Below, in pieces: positions 40,041 through 51,929 of a stretch of 64,000 nt of DNA. The translations under genes and the position numbers were made by a program. The DNA lies in the NCBI GenBank assembly GCA_020747015.1, contig JAGTJM010000002.1:682001-746000 (forward strand), in the 5' to 3' direction. The notes beneath the pieces were generated by a model that saw nothing but the letters and a program-made list of their open reading frames with translations, did no database searches and was not told where the DNA came from. Position 1 is the first letter of the stretch; each line of letters begins with the position of its first letter. This DNA comes from Pyrenochaeta sp. MPI-SDFR-AT-0127 (lineage: Eukaryota; Ascomycota; Dothideomycetes; Pleosporales; Cucurbitariaceae).

Positions 40041-40479
40041 TACAATATCCTGAAAGAAGAGTTAGATGAGATATCCATATTTATCAAAGTATCTCTCGTT
40101 GTGCCCCATGTGTGATGCAGTTGAGCCGTACCCACATGACATAGGTTGTTATATGACTGCTTCCATTGACGATTTGAAGTTAACATGAGGCCGCATCGAG
40201 CTATTGATTATAATTTCTCTGAAAGTGACGGAGCTGTGTAATCATCTTACTGTGAAGGCCAAACATACTTCGCTAACAAATGAATTCACCGCCCAGGACC
40301 AGTGGACTGGAAGAAGGATTACAAGATAAATTTACAATGCTACATGACTATATACACAAATACTCGTCCTTCTCACCCTAAACATCGCTATGTGCATAGC
40401 AATACCTCAATTCTAAAGGGTATCGACAAAACGACAGGATGATGAAATCTACCCGGCCAACAATGAGAAGGCACGACAG
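40041..40479. other. Convergent intergenic region
   Basis: 3' flanks of TSR3 (plus) and the mitochondrial-protein gene (minus). No gene seen. Confidence 0.5.
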
Positions 40480-43479
40480 CTATCGTCTACTAACACCAGG
40501 CATTGCAATCTTCAAATGGCCCTTGAGGTACATGTCAACATATTCCTGGGCGGGCCACCCGCCCCACTCCTCCACGCCCTCGATCTGCGTTTTGATGAGT
40601 TGCGCGATTTCCGCTGATCCCTCAAGATCATGCTCTGAACCGCTACCTAATCCACTTTCGACTGCTATGCGCAGTGCCACAAGTGTTCTGAAAAGGAGTC
40701 TACTACCCGAGTAACGTGCTTCGGCACGCGCTGTAACTTCAGCATGGTGTGTCGTGAGCCAGGTGGAGAACGAGTATAGGCCCTCATAATCGCGGAGGAT
40801 CCCTAGTGCACGGACATATGCGTGGAGCTCCGCGGGCCCGGGAATGTGCGACGGAACTGCATTGTTTGCTTGCGCTGAGGTTGGTAATTGCGTATTTGCG
40901 TGTGCGCCTACTAGACTGTGGAAAAGTGTCCGAAGGCGGGAAGAGCCATTGAGAAGGACATGGCGGGTCTCCTCAATCGATGAGAACCCTTGATTAGCAG
41001 ACTGAACAGCATATAACGTTGCCGTGCAGACAAGACGGAAGAGTTCATCGTCAACGTCGAGGTCGACTTGGTCCATATGCTCTATAAGATCGCAGATAAT
41101 TTGGTATCGGGTATTGTTCCCAGCTAATTCGCTCCCCTTCTGCTGCACCAACTTATTGACGTAGGCAGTCCATGCAGGTCGATACTTTGGCCGATAGTGT
41201 GTAAGAAGTGAGTAGGCGTATTCCAACAGATATTGCCTATTGGTCTTGAAACAGAAAGTATGTTCCTCGGGCGATACGAAACTACTGCTGTTTGTGGGAG
41301 GCGCATTATCGAAGCGGCCAAAACGGCATAGGAAACGTATAAATGCGGTAAACAGATAGCCAGGCAGCAAGTCGACCGAGTTGTCAGCGTAATGCTCACC
41401 AGCGAAAAGCCGATATATTCCGCTTGTGGAGTCATCGATCGTTGTGTTTAGTACTTCTAACGCCATGTTGAAGTCTGGGCAGGTTTCCAGGAGAAAGGCA
41501 AGCAGTCTGTTCGACGGTTGCACGTGATTTGTGCGCATGCGATGATATAGTTGCTTATATGTTGGAACAGGCTCGCTCAGGAAAACATAATGTAGCGGAG
41601 ACGTTGAATCGGGGAGAACTTCTTTCATATCTCCGGGTAGCATATCCGCTGTGGATTGTTCGAATTCTTGATCGAGTTCCAACTGAGAGTCACGATGACG
41701 TGGGCTTTCTGTCATGGGATAGTAGAGCTTTTCGAACATGGCCAGATAGGTTTCTTCATGCGTAGGTGCATCTGTCATTTCATGTGCAAGAAAGCAAGCC
41801 CAAGCTTCTCTTCGTGTCCTTGTGGTTCGTATTCGGCCAGCCCATATTAGAGAGCGCAGATGTCTCTCATTTCGGTATTGCGTAGAGAAACGAGGCAAAG
41901 ATGTTCGGGTCTGAATTGTCGGACTGTAATCGGTATCCCAGCCAGCATAAATTTCCACCATGTCCTCCCATACTCGACCACCATATCCAGCTTCATACAT
42001 GCGGTGCAGGATTTTCGAAGCCCTTGAAGCACCAAACTCATAGCCCTTGTCTTCGTCCATTGCTGTTCGGTTCTCTTTCCATGGAGGCCATGAAGGTCCT
42101 TTGAGTTCTGCCCATTCTCTTTCCTGGTCCGTCTTGGCATGGGCGAGTTGGTTTCTGGTAACAGATCGAAATCCGAGCCTGGTCACCAGTATTGCAGGCG
42201 AAGCAGCAGCCATATATTGCAAAACCTGAAACTGTGCCTTTTCCTGGTAAGTGGAGGAGAGGACTGGGTGCACGTTTCCAGGTAAGGAAAGAAGGAGTAG
42301 AAGATTGTTGCAAAATTGAGTGACATGTGAAAGCAGATTAGGCGACACAGGCTTTGATGCGTCCTCGTTAGTATGTAGTCGGGTGGCTTCGGTGACAAAG
42401 AGCGATGCGATCCACGGTATTGACTCTGGCCAGACCTGGCGCGCATGGCGAAGCAGGCGAATGGTGAGGATAGTCAGAGCTGCCCAGTTCATCGGCTCCG
42501 TCTTCGTCCTCCGATCGAGATGCCTCATGACCACACCCAAAGCGAACATTCTTACGTGCTTGCGTCGCAAGAAGAGCAGGAGCAAGAAGAAGGGCGGCAT
42601 CTCAACGTTGGGTTCGAAGATTTTCGCGCCTGATTTCGACTTCGGATCTAGAAGACAGGATGCCCATTTCTCAACACTTCCCGGTGTATAGCCTTGTGAG
42701 TGCAAGATATCGAGTTCCAGCTTGGTGTACTGGAACGAAAGCTCGGCCCATTGCGGCGCAGTCCGGTGTTGAAGATAGCGAGCAAGGATCGAGTAAAGCG
42801 ATACTGGTTCGGGCAGCTGAGCTGGGTTGTTTGGCGGTGCAGCAGCTTCTGAGTTTCGTCGTCGAGGGCCGTCGATGGAGGCTCGGCGAGGACTCGTGTA
42901 AGAGAGGTCAACTTTCCCAGGCGGCGCGACTAGATAGAGCTCCCTGGCTGAGCCCTGAATGGATGCCAGTACCTGCCCAGGACGGCTTGACCGTAGAGCT
43001 TTTCTAGTGCTGCGAGTGAGTTGCCCGCGGAACTGCCCAGGTTTGTGGGCATCAGAATGGTCTTGCAAGGACTGTTCTGAGCCCGAGCCGTAATCTGCGC
43101 TTAAGGCATTGGCGAAGGCATCCATCGAGGTCTCTGGGTAAGTTGGACTATTTGGTCCAGTAGTGGAGTGGCTTCTGCGAGCATTTTGCAGGTTTTCATG
43201 GCAAGGACCTAGGACACGAGCGGATGTCCAAGGCCTCAGAGAGCGTGGTACTGGTGGAGTGGAGGATAACCGAGGGCAAGACACGTGTCTCCCGAGGGCG
43301 AACAGACATGGTTGTGAGGAATGGATAGTGGGGAGGGTGGAATACTTTGACAATGTCCCAGAGACGCCGGACCTTCTGGCGATGCAGTCAGAGCGCAACG
43401 GGTGGGATGCCAGGCGCGTCACAGAACGGCCAAGGCGGCATGGGCTACCTGGAGCTGGCAGGCAGAGAATTAAGGGCAT
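40480..43479 (-). CDS. Large mitochondrially targeted fungal protein of unknown function
   Basis: A 999-residue intact single-exon frame. The first 90 residues are rich in Arg, Ser and Pro and nearly free of acidic residues (CRLGRSVTRLASHPLRSD), a good mitochondrial presequence. The rest is mostly helical with repeated helix pairs (FLLLLLFLRRKHVRMFALGVVMRHL; LRSLIWAGRIRTTRTRREAWACF; NVQPSNRLLAFLLETCPDFNMALEVL). This fits fungal helical-repeat (PPR-like) organelle RNA-expression factors. No individual PPR could be scored by eye and no catalytic motif is seen. The gene is divergent from the 44084 gene with about 600 bp between starts. The mitochondrial location is inferred from composition; the RNA role is only a possibility. 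Confidence 0.75.
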   Translation of the reverse strand: MPLILCLPAPGSPCRLGRSVTRLASHPLRSDCIARRSGVSGTLSKYSTLPTIHSSQPCLFALGRHVSCPRLSSTPPVPRSLRPWTSARVLGPCHENLQNARRSHSTTGPNSPTYPETSMDAFANALSADYGSGSEQSLQDHSDAHKPGQFRGQLTRSTRKALRSSRPGQVLASIQGSARELYLVAPPGKVDLSYTSPRRASIDGPRRRNSEAAAPPNNPAQLPEPVSLYSILARYLQHRTAPQWAELSFQYTKLELDILHSQGYTPGSVEKWASCLLDPKSKSGAKIFEPNVEMPPFFLLLLFLRRKHVRMFALGVVMRHLDRRTKTEPMNWAALTILTIRLLRHARQVWPESIPWIASLFVTEATRLHTNEDASKPVSPNLLSHVTQFCNNLLLLLSLPGNVHPVLSSTYQEKAQFQVLQYMAAASPAILVTRLGFRSVTRNQLAHAKTDQEREWAELKGPSWPPWKENRTAMDEDKGYEFGASRASKILHRMYEAGYGGRVWEDMVEIYAGWDTDYSPTIQTRTSLPRFSTQYRNERHLRSLIWAGRIRTTRTRREAWACFLAHEMTDAPTHEETYLAMFEKLYYPMTESPRHRDSQLELDQEFEQSTADMLPGDMKEVLPDSTSPLHYVFLSEPVPTYKQLYHRMRTNHVQPSNRLLAFLLETCPDFNMALEVLNTTIDDSTSGIYRLFAGEHYADNSVDLLPGYLFTAFIRFLCRFGRFDNAPPTNSSSFVSPEEHTFCFKTNRQYLLEYAYSLLTHYRPKYRPAWTAYVNKLVQQKGSELAGNNTRYQIICDLIEHMDQVDLDVDDELFRLVCTATLYAVQSANQGFSSIEETRHVLLNGSSRLRTLFHSLVGAHANTQLPTSAQANNAVPSHIPGPAELHAYVRALGILRDYEGLYSFSTWLTTHHAEVTARAEARYSGSRLLFRTLVALRIAVESGLGSGSEHDLEGSAEIAQLIKTQIEGVEEWGGWPAQEYVDMYLKGHLKIAMPGVSRR

Positions 43480-44083
43480 TCATTTGACACAAATGGCCTG
43501 ACCAAACGCGCGAAGATGTCAATTGCGACGAGATGGAGACGACGAGGAAAAATGGCGGGAGCTGGTGGCGCCCATGGCAATCAAGCGCGCTAGGCCGTTT
43601 AGGGCGTCGCCGTCCAGTTTGCACAAGAGCGTCACCAAGTCGCGCACCGCACTGCCGTTGAGTCACCCAAAGTAGTAGCCCGAAGAAGGCATCAGACATA
43701 CGACTTCAAGACGGGGTTTTTTCACAGGAAAAATAACAGGCTGCGCAGAAACGATCGTGGGCTACAGGTAACGTGTGCAACTCTAACGGCGGGTTGGCTT
43801 GGCGCCTCGCGTTGCATTCATCGCTGAACTTCGCCCAGGCCAGTCGACTTTCGCCAATCTCCAACCAACGCGCCCAACCCACTGCCAGACGTCTGCCCGG
43901 CCCAAAGCGCAGTGCCCGACCTCACCGACGCGTCGTCGTCCATCGCAGCACCAATCTTCCCGGACTCGCCGGGAGGGGAATGTTGGCGAAGGAGACCGGC
44001 TCACCACGACTTGGGCAGCCCTGAGCGCGTTGCCCGTCCAGACGCCATCACTCGCGCATCGCGAACAGCACCCATCAGTCACC
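43480..44083. promoter_or_regulatory. GC-rich divergent promoter region
   Basis: About 600 bp between two divergent starts (43479 minus and 44084 plus). It is GC-rich and without a TATA box, as for many fungal housekeeping promoters. Long open frames on both strands here (for example 43783-44232 minus) are composition artefacts. Confidence 0.45.
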
Positions 44084-46789
44084 ATGGCCACCAACGGCAC
44101 CCTGACCCCACCGTCGCTCCCGCCTGCCCCCGTCTCGCCCGCAATCGCGAAACGAAAACACACGGCCGCCCATGCCATTGCCCTCAACGGCGCATCAGGC
44201 CCTGCGCAAGGGAAACCCGCAAATGGGACCACCTACCCCTTGCAAATGGTGCTTGAGGACATGCTGGCTGTCTTGAAGAGGTATGCTACATGCACACATC
44301 CAGGGCGCTCCCCGCACTGACGGCTCCTTAGCTACGACACGCAGCCATCCATCCTCGCCCATCCCATCACCTCGTCCATAGCGCGAAGCCCCTCCGGTGA
44401 AGCCGACTCAAAGCGCGCCAAACTGACTCCCCCAGTCGGTCCCGCTACCATTACCAGCCTTCTACAAGACGGGCTATACGATTCTCTGCAGGCGCTGGAA
44501 AAGGATGTTGAGAGTGCCGCTACCGAGATTCTCGCATCAAGTGGCAGCAGCGATTCGTCCGTCATGCCACCCTCTCTCGAGGAGACAACGCTACAAGCAA
44601 AGGTCCTTGCTTTCCGCAACATCACCAAGAGTTTGGTGGACCGGGAAGAGGCGCGCAGAGCCCAGTCTGAGATCAAGGTCGCCGAAGCCGACAGCGAGAC
44701 GCTCATCTCCAAAGAAGAAGGAACACCTGTGTCGGTCAAGGAAGAAGAGCCACAGGAACCGCAAAGCCGGACAGTCCTCACGCTGTACGGAAGCGCTCCA
44801 CCCAAACAACTCTTCTCAAGCTTGCAACAACCACGCAAAGTCACACCAGCAGAAGGAGTATCAACACTAGATACAACGGTGAAGGTCGTCTTACCCCTAC
44901 GAGAATCTCACTTGCCGAACATGATCTCGACCACCGAGGTCTATCCGTTACCTGACACAGCAGACATCAAGAAGAAGAAGCCTGCGACTATTGGCGAGAT
45001 CTTCCGCGCGCCTGCCCACCTGGCACAGATAAGTCCCCCCAAGTCCACAAGGCCGTTGACAAGCAAGGGCAACAACACCATCACCTTCGCATCCCAGGAA
45101 GCACCCAAACCTAGACGCAAAGGCTCTCAGTCATATGCGCACCAAAATCTCTCATCTGGATTCTGGCTTGGATATGGCGGCGTGGACCTACCCAAGGATC
45201 AGACATCGCCAACTGCGAAGCAGAAGAGTAGACAACGAGCGTTGAGTATGGGTGAGGCGCAGCAGCCACCGTCCGAAGCCACCCTCGTTGCTGTCCAACA
45301 GGCAAAGGAAGATGCATTGTTTCGAACTGCGTACTCCAGCTTTGCCCCCACGCGGGACGACGCTACAGCCGTCATTCCAGAGGAGACCAAAAACATGGTG
45401 TGGTGGCAGAAAGTGGGCGAGAAGCGCTTCAATGACATGTTCCCCATAGACCCAGCCTTACTGGGTGCTGAAGATGCCACCGAAACCCAGGTCAACGGCG
45501 TTGCTAATGAAGATGACGGCTTCAAAGAGGCAGTAGACAGTTTTGTTCCAGTTGAAGGAGATCCTTTCCCAGAAGAGGAAGAGAAGAGCGAGGAAGAGAA
45601 GGACACGGACGAGGTGCTGAAGGAGATTTCAGAGCTTCTCGAGACTTTGGCGTCTTACCAAAGGATACGGAATTCCTCTCTGACCACCAACCCACGCACG
45701 CCGGTTGTACAGAACTCATCTCTCGCTATCTTGGCAGGCAGTCCGTCAACTCCATCGACTGAAGAGATTGACGTATATCAGATTCTCAAATCACAACTCA
45801 CTCTGCTGATCTCACAGCTTCCACCTTACGCCGTTGCAAAACTGAATGGCGACCAGATGGACGAACTCAACATCAGCCGAACAATTCTATTCGACACCAA
45901 GGAGTACAAGGGAGTCCTCGAGGAGGATCAGCTTTCAAGACTGGCAAAAGTGCCGGCAGCCGTCGCTCCTACACCTGCCACTCTGGCTCGAACTAGTTCT
46001 GGGACACATGCTCATTATCCTGCCAACAGCACACAGTATACTCGCTCTACGCCCTCGGTTCACCAGTCGAGCAATCGTCCGGTCTATCCTCAACAACAGT
46101 CGCTCCATCGATCGTCCTCGATGCATGTTCAACGCTCACCGTCTGGTACAGCGCCAACCTTTCAGGCAGGCGGCGCTTCCTACGCTCCTGCTTCGAGATC
46201 AGGCTTTCCTGCGACTCCGTCTTTCAGCCAACAAACACCGAGACCCAGTTATGGATCGACGGCCTCTGGGCAATATTATCCTCAACGCTCCGCACAGCCA
46301 AGTACCTATGGCGGCCCTGCAGCCTCGCAGTTCTACAACGGCACGCCTCAAACTCAGTCTCAAAACCGCTTTGCTCCGCAACAGACCCAGAATGGCTACT
46401 TCCAGCGATCACAGAATGTTGCACCAATGTACGGTACAAACCAAGCAGGGCAGCCACGCATGGCGTCGCCCATGAAGGGTGCTCCTGTGCCCCCACAATC
46501 AAGCTCGAGGCCTGGATATGGCACGCCAGTATCAGGAGGACACATGCGTAGTACGTACTATGGCCCATCTCAGTACGGTAGCGCGCAAGCTCCTTCTACC
46601 CCTGCCGCCTATGGTGGCATGCCCTCCAATCCTCAACAGATGATGATTGATAGAGCACAGGCACAGGTAGCAGCGCAGTCGCAAGCCCGCCTAGCGGCGC
46701 AAAATAGCTTCAGTAACAGACAGGGCTCCGGTACGCCGCAACCACCGAACGGTTCATTTGGCGTGAACGGAGCGTCCATGTCGACATAG
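44084..46789 (+). CDS. Conserved fungal low-complexity protein, probably nuclear
   Basis: Two exons (44084-44280 and 44332-46789) with a 51-bp intron give 884 residues. The ATG sits in an optimal context (CACCATGG). The N-terminal half has ordered segments: TYPLQMVLEDMLAVLKSYDTQPSI, LTLYGSAPPKQLFSSLQ, and FWLGYGG. A central block follows (EETKNMVWWQKVGEKRFNDMFPIDP), then an acidic stretch. A helical segment LLISQLPPYAVAKLNGDQMDELNISRTI comes next. The last 270 residues are Gln/Ser/Tyr/Pro-rich, prion-like in composition. It resembles fungal chromatin-remodelling or transcription co-regulator subunits, but I cannot name the family with confidence. The function is therefore left open. Confidence 0.75.
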
Positions 46790-47247
46790 TGTTGTTATTA
46801 ATTTTCCAAAAAGTAGTTGTTAAAGCTTCAAACGTCCTAGAGTAGGGTGTGTGTTTCTGGATACCATTCATTGTGTTCTGGCGTTTTGAGCAGGATAGCA
46901 CGGAAGGCCGTGATGGCGTGTTTTTCTTACGGATCGAGTGTCCTTTCTGCGACCGAGTCTCAGGACCGCGCATTTGAGGTGTCAGACCAGACTTTGTAGC
47001 TGATGGAATCATGTAGTGTAATACTAGCAATCGCAACATGCCAAAGTGTATCCTCAAATCTGTGCTCACATGTCTTCTTGGGAGCATCCGAATGATCCGC
47101 CTAGCGTTGTTCTTGCCCTGCATTCCGCCGCGTAAAGTTGCCGGATGACGTCGCCCAACGCGCGCGTTTCCTTGGGAGCAAAGCAGCAGCCCAAGAAAGA
47201 CATGCGCAGCCTTTCTTCGCGACACAGAGTCATGAGATACACGCAAC
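46790..47247. other. Intergenic region upstream of SRO7
   Basis: About 460 bp between two plus-strand genes. The minus-strand frame 46710-47342 crosses both flanks and shows no protein features. Confidence 0.5.
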
Positions 47248-50200
47248 ATGGCACATCTCTTGCGCGGAAAGCAGGCCGGCGTCCACAACGATCTTTCGGC
47301 AGGCCTAGGACCTGACCTCTTCGTGCTCGACCATGTACGCACTTTCTTTCTTCCCCGCTATGCCGTGCTTTCCGAGAGCTACAGCCGCAAAGCTAACAAG
47401 ATGTGAAGATTCGCAACTATGGTATAAACTCCAAAGTCACTCAGGTCGCATATGACCCCGTACAGTCCCTCATCGCCGTCGGCACAAGCGAAAGCAAGTT
47501 TGGCAACGGCCAGATCTACATCTTTGGGCAGAAGAGAGTTGAAGTCGTACTGCCGCTGCCCCATCGAGCATCGGTCAAGATATTGCAGTTCTGTGCCGAG
47601 AAGCTTCTATGTGTAGACTCGAGAAATGATTTGTCTGTCTTCTCGCTGGAGAGCAAAAAGCTAGTCAATGCCCACTCCCCGCCCGCGAAGATCACGGCGC
47701 TGCATAGCGACCCTACCCTCGACTATGCGCTGCTGGGAACACAGCATGGAGAAGTCTTCGCCTACGACTTGGACAGGGAGTCGCTCACGCCACTCAAAAT
47801 ACCCAATCTGTGGCGGGAAAAGTTCCCCAGGTCGCGGTTGACCTCTGTTGTCACGCTGTCGCTGCACCCTCGAGACATTGGATCTTTGCTGATTGGATAC
47901 AACTCTGGTGCAGTCATATACTCGTTCAAGCAGAACAAGGCCTTGTCGTTCTTCAACTACATACTACCAAAAGGAGCTCCTGGAGGCGACTCAGATCCTT
48001 CCTCCATATTCAAGGAACGCGAACCGCCGCTGACGCAAGCGGTCTGGCATCCGACAGGTACATTTGTTCTGACTGGACATGAAGACGGCAGCATTGTCAT
48101 CTGGGATCCAAAGGATGGGAGAGTCATTCAGGCCAGGACACTACAAGATACAAATGTGAACAAGCCAGGGCCAGGGAGCTTCAGCCCCGGCGCTGTAGAC
48201 GGAAGCTTTGCACTCAAATCGCCCATCTTCAAGATTGCTTGGTGCGCCAATCAGGACCCAGATGATACCGCAGTCCTCATCGCTGGCGGACAACCGTCAA
48301 ATATATCAGCGAAGAGCCTCACACTCTTCGAAATGGGTCGCACACCCATCTATAATACGTCGTCATGGCAAGTGCTATCAGACCACTTCGAGAACCCGAA
48401 ACGGCAACGAATACTGCCATGTCCCCCTGGCGCAGAGGTGGTAGATCTGTGTCTAATCCCTCGTTCTTCTCCACACTACGCTGGTTGTCATGACCCAATA
48501 GCTATCATCGCTCTGCTTGCCTCTGGTGAACTCATAACCCTCTCCTTTCCCTCTGGCATGCCAATATCACCCACCAATCAACTACAACTCTCAATGACTC
48601 TTGTACACCCATACATCAACTACGTAAATCTCGCGCCTGTAGAGCGCACAAGATGGCTAGGAATGACAGAAAAGCGGCAACAAGGCCCACAATTCCTCAC
48701 TGGCGGCGCTGAAGCTGTCTATCCTCTTAAGAGGTTTGAGAACCGTAACGTTGTCCAAACCGCTCATGCAGATGGCACAATTCGGTTATGGGATGCTGGA
48801 CACGCTGATGAGATTGAAAATCATGCGTTGCTACAAGTTGACGTAGCTCGTGCAGTCGGGCGACAAGACGATATTGACATCACCCAAACCTCTTTTGCAG
48901 GTGCTGCGTCAGAACTGTCTGTTGGCCTCAAGTCTGGCGAGGTTGCAGTCTTTCGCTGGGGCATCAATAAACACCCTGGACAAGAATTGCCGCCAGGCGA
49001 GAACAAGCCCCAAGCACTCAGCAACATTACTGAAAGGACCGAGGCGGCGCTTAAGGAAGGTTTGTTGCCATTTACACTGCTGAACGAGGGCAGTGGAGCA
49101 GTGACGGCCTTGAAGCATTCTGATGTCGGCTTCGTTGCGGCAGGCTTCGAAGGCGGAACCTTGGCCATCATTGACCTTAGAGGACCAGCTGTCATCTACA
49201 GAGGATCAATACATGATTTCATCAAGTCCGATAAGCGTGGCAGCTTCCGGCGGAGCTCGACCCAGACAGCACCCAAGCCTGAATGGCCGACCTGCATTGA
49301 GTTCAGTGTCATGACGCTCGAGGACGATGAATTCTCCAGCATTTTGTGTCACGTTGGAACGAATCTTGGTCACCTTGCTACATTCCAGTTGCTACCAGAG
49401 TCGAGCGGTCGCTACTCGGCGAAGTTTGCAGGTGTTTGCACGCTAGACGACAAAGTCGTCAACATCTGCCCCATGTACGCTGAAACAGGCCGCCCAGCAT
49501 ATGCGTCGCAATCTTCTGTCGCCGGTCTCCGGACTGGATCCAAGGTCAATGGTGTCTTGTTAGGAGTGACTGCTTCAGGAGCGAGGCTATTCCGTCCCGC
49601 TTCGAATAAAGGAGCGCACAAGACGTTCGATCAGTTCTTGTGCGATTCAGCTGCTGTTGTGCGGTATGAAGATCTTGGCTATGCTTTGCTTGGTTTGTAT
49701 GGTGATGGTTGCGCAAGGGCCTACTCATTGCCTGCGCTTAAAGAAATTGGTTCGGTCAAGGTCAGTGATGTCCTGGATGTACGAAGGTTTTCCGAAGCTG
49801 TCATCACAAGCACGGGAGATATCCTTGGCTGGAAAGGTCCTGCGGAGATTGTGCTGATCAACATCTTTGGCACGGGACTGCAACTGTGAGTGGTAACTTT
49901 ATCGGTTGGTTTAAATCGTATGCTAATGTTTCAAGTGACCGGACGAACGCCATGTTGTTGAACCCACAGTTGCTTATACCTCCTCGGCCAACAATAAGTA
50001 ACATACAATGGATCTCTGGCACTCAGCACGTTACGCCTGCAGATATGGACCTTCTCAGTAAGTTGCACTTCTTCCACACTTATCATATATCATCCACTTA
50101 CTCCCTTAGTCGGGGGGCCCGACCGTCCTCCTTCCAAACGTATGCTCGCCCAAATGCGGTCCGAGGCCGAGCAAGAACGCCGTGCCACCGCACGATTCTC

Positions 50201-50447
50201 ACATCCTACTGGCTCCTCCTCGGACTACCCATCTTATCCTACTTCACCGCCTCCTAACAATGAGGGATGGGGCGCCTGGGCATCAAGACAGTTCAACGAA
50301 AGAACAGAAAAGCTGGGCCAAGTTGGCGATAGTATGGACAGCCTGCAGCAGAATAGTGCAGGGTGGGCAGATGATGTGAATAAGTTTGTCAACAAGCAGA
50401 AGCGGGGATTCGTCATGGGTGCTATGAAGAGTAAATTTGGCTTCTAG
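47248..50447 (+). CDS. SRO7: Sro7/tomosyn/Lgl-family exocytosis regulator
   Basis: WD40 double-propeller protein that binds t-SNAREs and Rab GTPases and controls vesicle fusion at the plasma membrane. Four exons (47248-47334, 47409-49885, 49936-50057, 50110-50447) join in phase and give 1,007 residues, close to yeast Sro7 (about 1,030). The first exon encodes the typical MAHLLRGKQAGVHNDLSAGL start. Intron 1 interrupts DLFVLDH/IRNYGINSKV. WD-like segments are visible (AVWHPTGTFVLTGHEDGSIVIWD; VVQTAHADGTIRLWDAGH). The C-terminal 60 residues (about 945-1005) form a synaptobrevin-like helix (ASRQFNERTEKLGQVGDSMD) as in tomosyns. No lesion was seen. Confidence 0.95.
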
Positions 50448-50908
50448 TCCTGCTCCACTAAAATCTGTCGGCTTGAAGGTGTTCCGGAGCTCATTGGGTT
50501 TTCCTACGTTTAGTCAACATACCAAACTTTTGATTTTGTATGTAAAATGGCAAGCAGAAAGCTGCTATTCTCTTAAAAAATTATGATCAAAAAGGAAAAT
50601 ACGATTCCTCTTTTTTAATCAGTAGGTTATGATATCACATCCTCTTTTCTGAATTTTGAAGCCATCAGTCTGAGTCTGAGCAGTTCCTCGTCTTGGTGTT
50701 ACAAAAATGCAGGTTCCAGCATCAACATAAGAATAAAAGTAGTATCAGCAACCATGCCAATTGACTACGAAACTTTTCAACTAATAGCAAAATATAGAAC
50801 ATCGTGTATAGCATCTCTAATCTTCTAAATGGTTCAACTTCAATTGTATCTACCCATGTTTCTACCAATCTTCCCTTCCGCCACGACACTATTCCCTTGA
50901 TCTCGCAT
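50448..50908. other. Convergent intergenic region
   Basis: 3' flanks of SRO7 and the secreted hydrolase gene; AT-rich with poly(A/T) runs. No gene seen. Confidence 0.5.
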
Positions 50909-51929
50909 TCAAATCTTCTCTCCAGCAAACCGCCGAATAATGTCCACCACCGTCTGCGGCCGACTCAGCATAGGCACGTGATCCCCATCAATCGTCAGCG
51001 TTTCAAACTGCGCACCAGGCTGGTCGATGAACGACTGAGCCCACGCAGGCGTAACGGCATTATCATGTTCTCCGATAACGTACAGGGAGCGGAAAGCGCC
51101 CGTGTACGGGATAAACGTGGCTGTAGCGTTGGCTGCGTCAAAGGACGATGGAGCCAGCTTGCTCGACCAGAATGCTGCGTCGCTGGCTGAGAGCAGGTTG
51201 TAGAAGGTGAAGGACGGGGGGGAGTTGATCAAATCGCCATCCCAGAACATGCGCTCTGTGCCTTGGAAGCGGAGCCAGGGTGGTGAGGTGAGGCGCACGT
51301 CGGGGCGAGATCCGGGCTGGCTGACCTCGCTGATGTAAGGTATGAAGCCTGAGAGCTGTGTATTGGAGAGTAAGCCGCAAGCGGTTGTTCTTGAGGGGAG
51401 AGAGAGAGAGAGAAGAAATAGGAGAAAATAATTGATAGAGTGTTCTGGATTAGGGTGGCAGGGCGAAGGATTGAGAAAACCTTGCTAAACGCAAAGGTAT
51501 GCGATTTGCACGACTTACCATGATTAGACCTAAAATCTTACCCTGGGCGGGTGGGTTCGCTGCGGTAGCAGAGCGTGACTGGAGGCCTTTGACGGCCTCT
51601 CCGATGACTGTAGCTCCATAGCTATTTCCAATCAAGACGACATCCTGGTCTCGTGCAAGACGGGCGAGCAAATGGGCTTTCACGATGGCTATGTCCGGAG
51701 TGCGGTCGACGTGAGCGGCTAGCGGTCCGACTGAAGGAAGGTCAAGGGCGTCGACATTGCTGTATCCCGAGCTTTTGAGGAGATTTTTTACTTTGTCATA
51801 GACAAACGCTTTGTGAAAAGCACCTGGTACAAGTATGATGGCCGGTTTATTGGATGTGGGTGCCGGTGTTGCCTCCGTGCAGAGGGCAAGCAGGGCAAAA
51901 ATCAGCGCTAGGAACGAAAAAGGGCTCAT
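50909..51929 (-). CDS. Secreted alpha/beta-hydrolase (AB_hydrolase_6 type)
   Basis: About 285 residues from two exons (51929-51519, 51355-50909), joined in phase 0. A signal peptide of about 20 residues (FLALIFALLALCTEA) targets it to the secretory route. The fold starts with PAIILVPGAFHKAFVYDKV (oxyanion loop); the nucleophile elbow is GNSYGA. A late Asp candidate lies in IGEHDNAVTP and the catalytic His is in DGDHVPMLSRP. This is the small esterase/salicylate-esterase-like group; the substrate is unknown. The 163-bp intron (51356-51518) is about three times longer than others in the window and contains a GA-dinucleotide run near 51402-51416. An intron-retained reading would end within the intron. 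Confidence 0.88.
51402..51416 (+). repeat. GA dinucleotide microsatellite in an intron
   Basis: A perfect GA run of about seven units lies in the single intron of the secreted hydrolase gene. It probably accounts for part of the extra length of this intron. Confidence 0.7.

Noticed and set aside
39365..40186. A 273-codon minus-strand frame rich in serine
   Set aside because: It is the mirror of the acidic GAA/GAG/GAC-rich tail of TSR3, where the complementary strand reads serine codons without stops.
43783..44320. Open frames of up to 173 codons on both strands in the GC-rich divergent promoter
   Set aside because: High GC lowers stop frequency in all frames; no domain or splice support, and the good ATG at 44084 belongs to another frame choice with conserved sequence.
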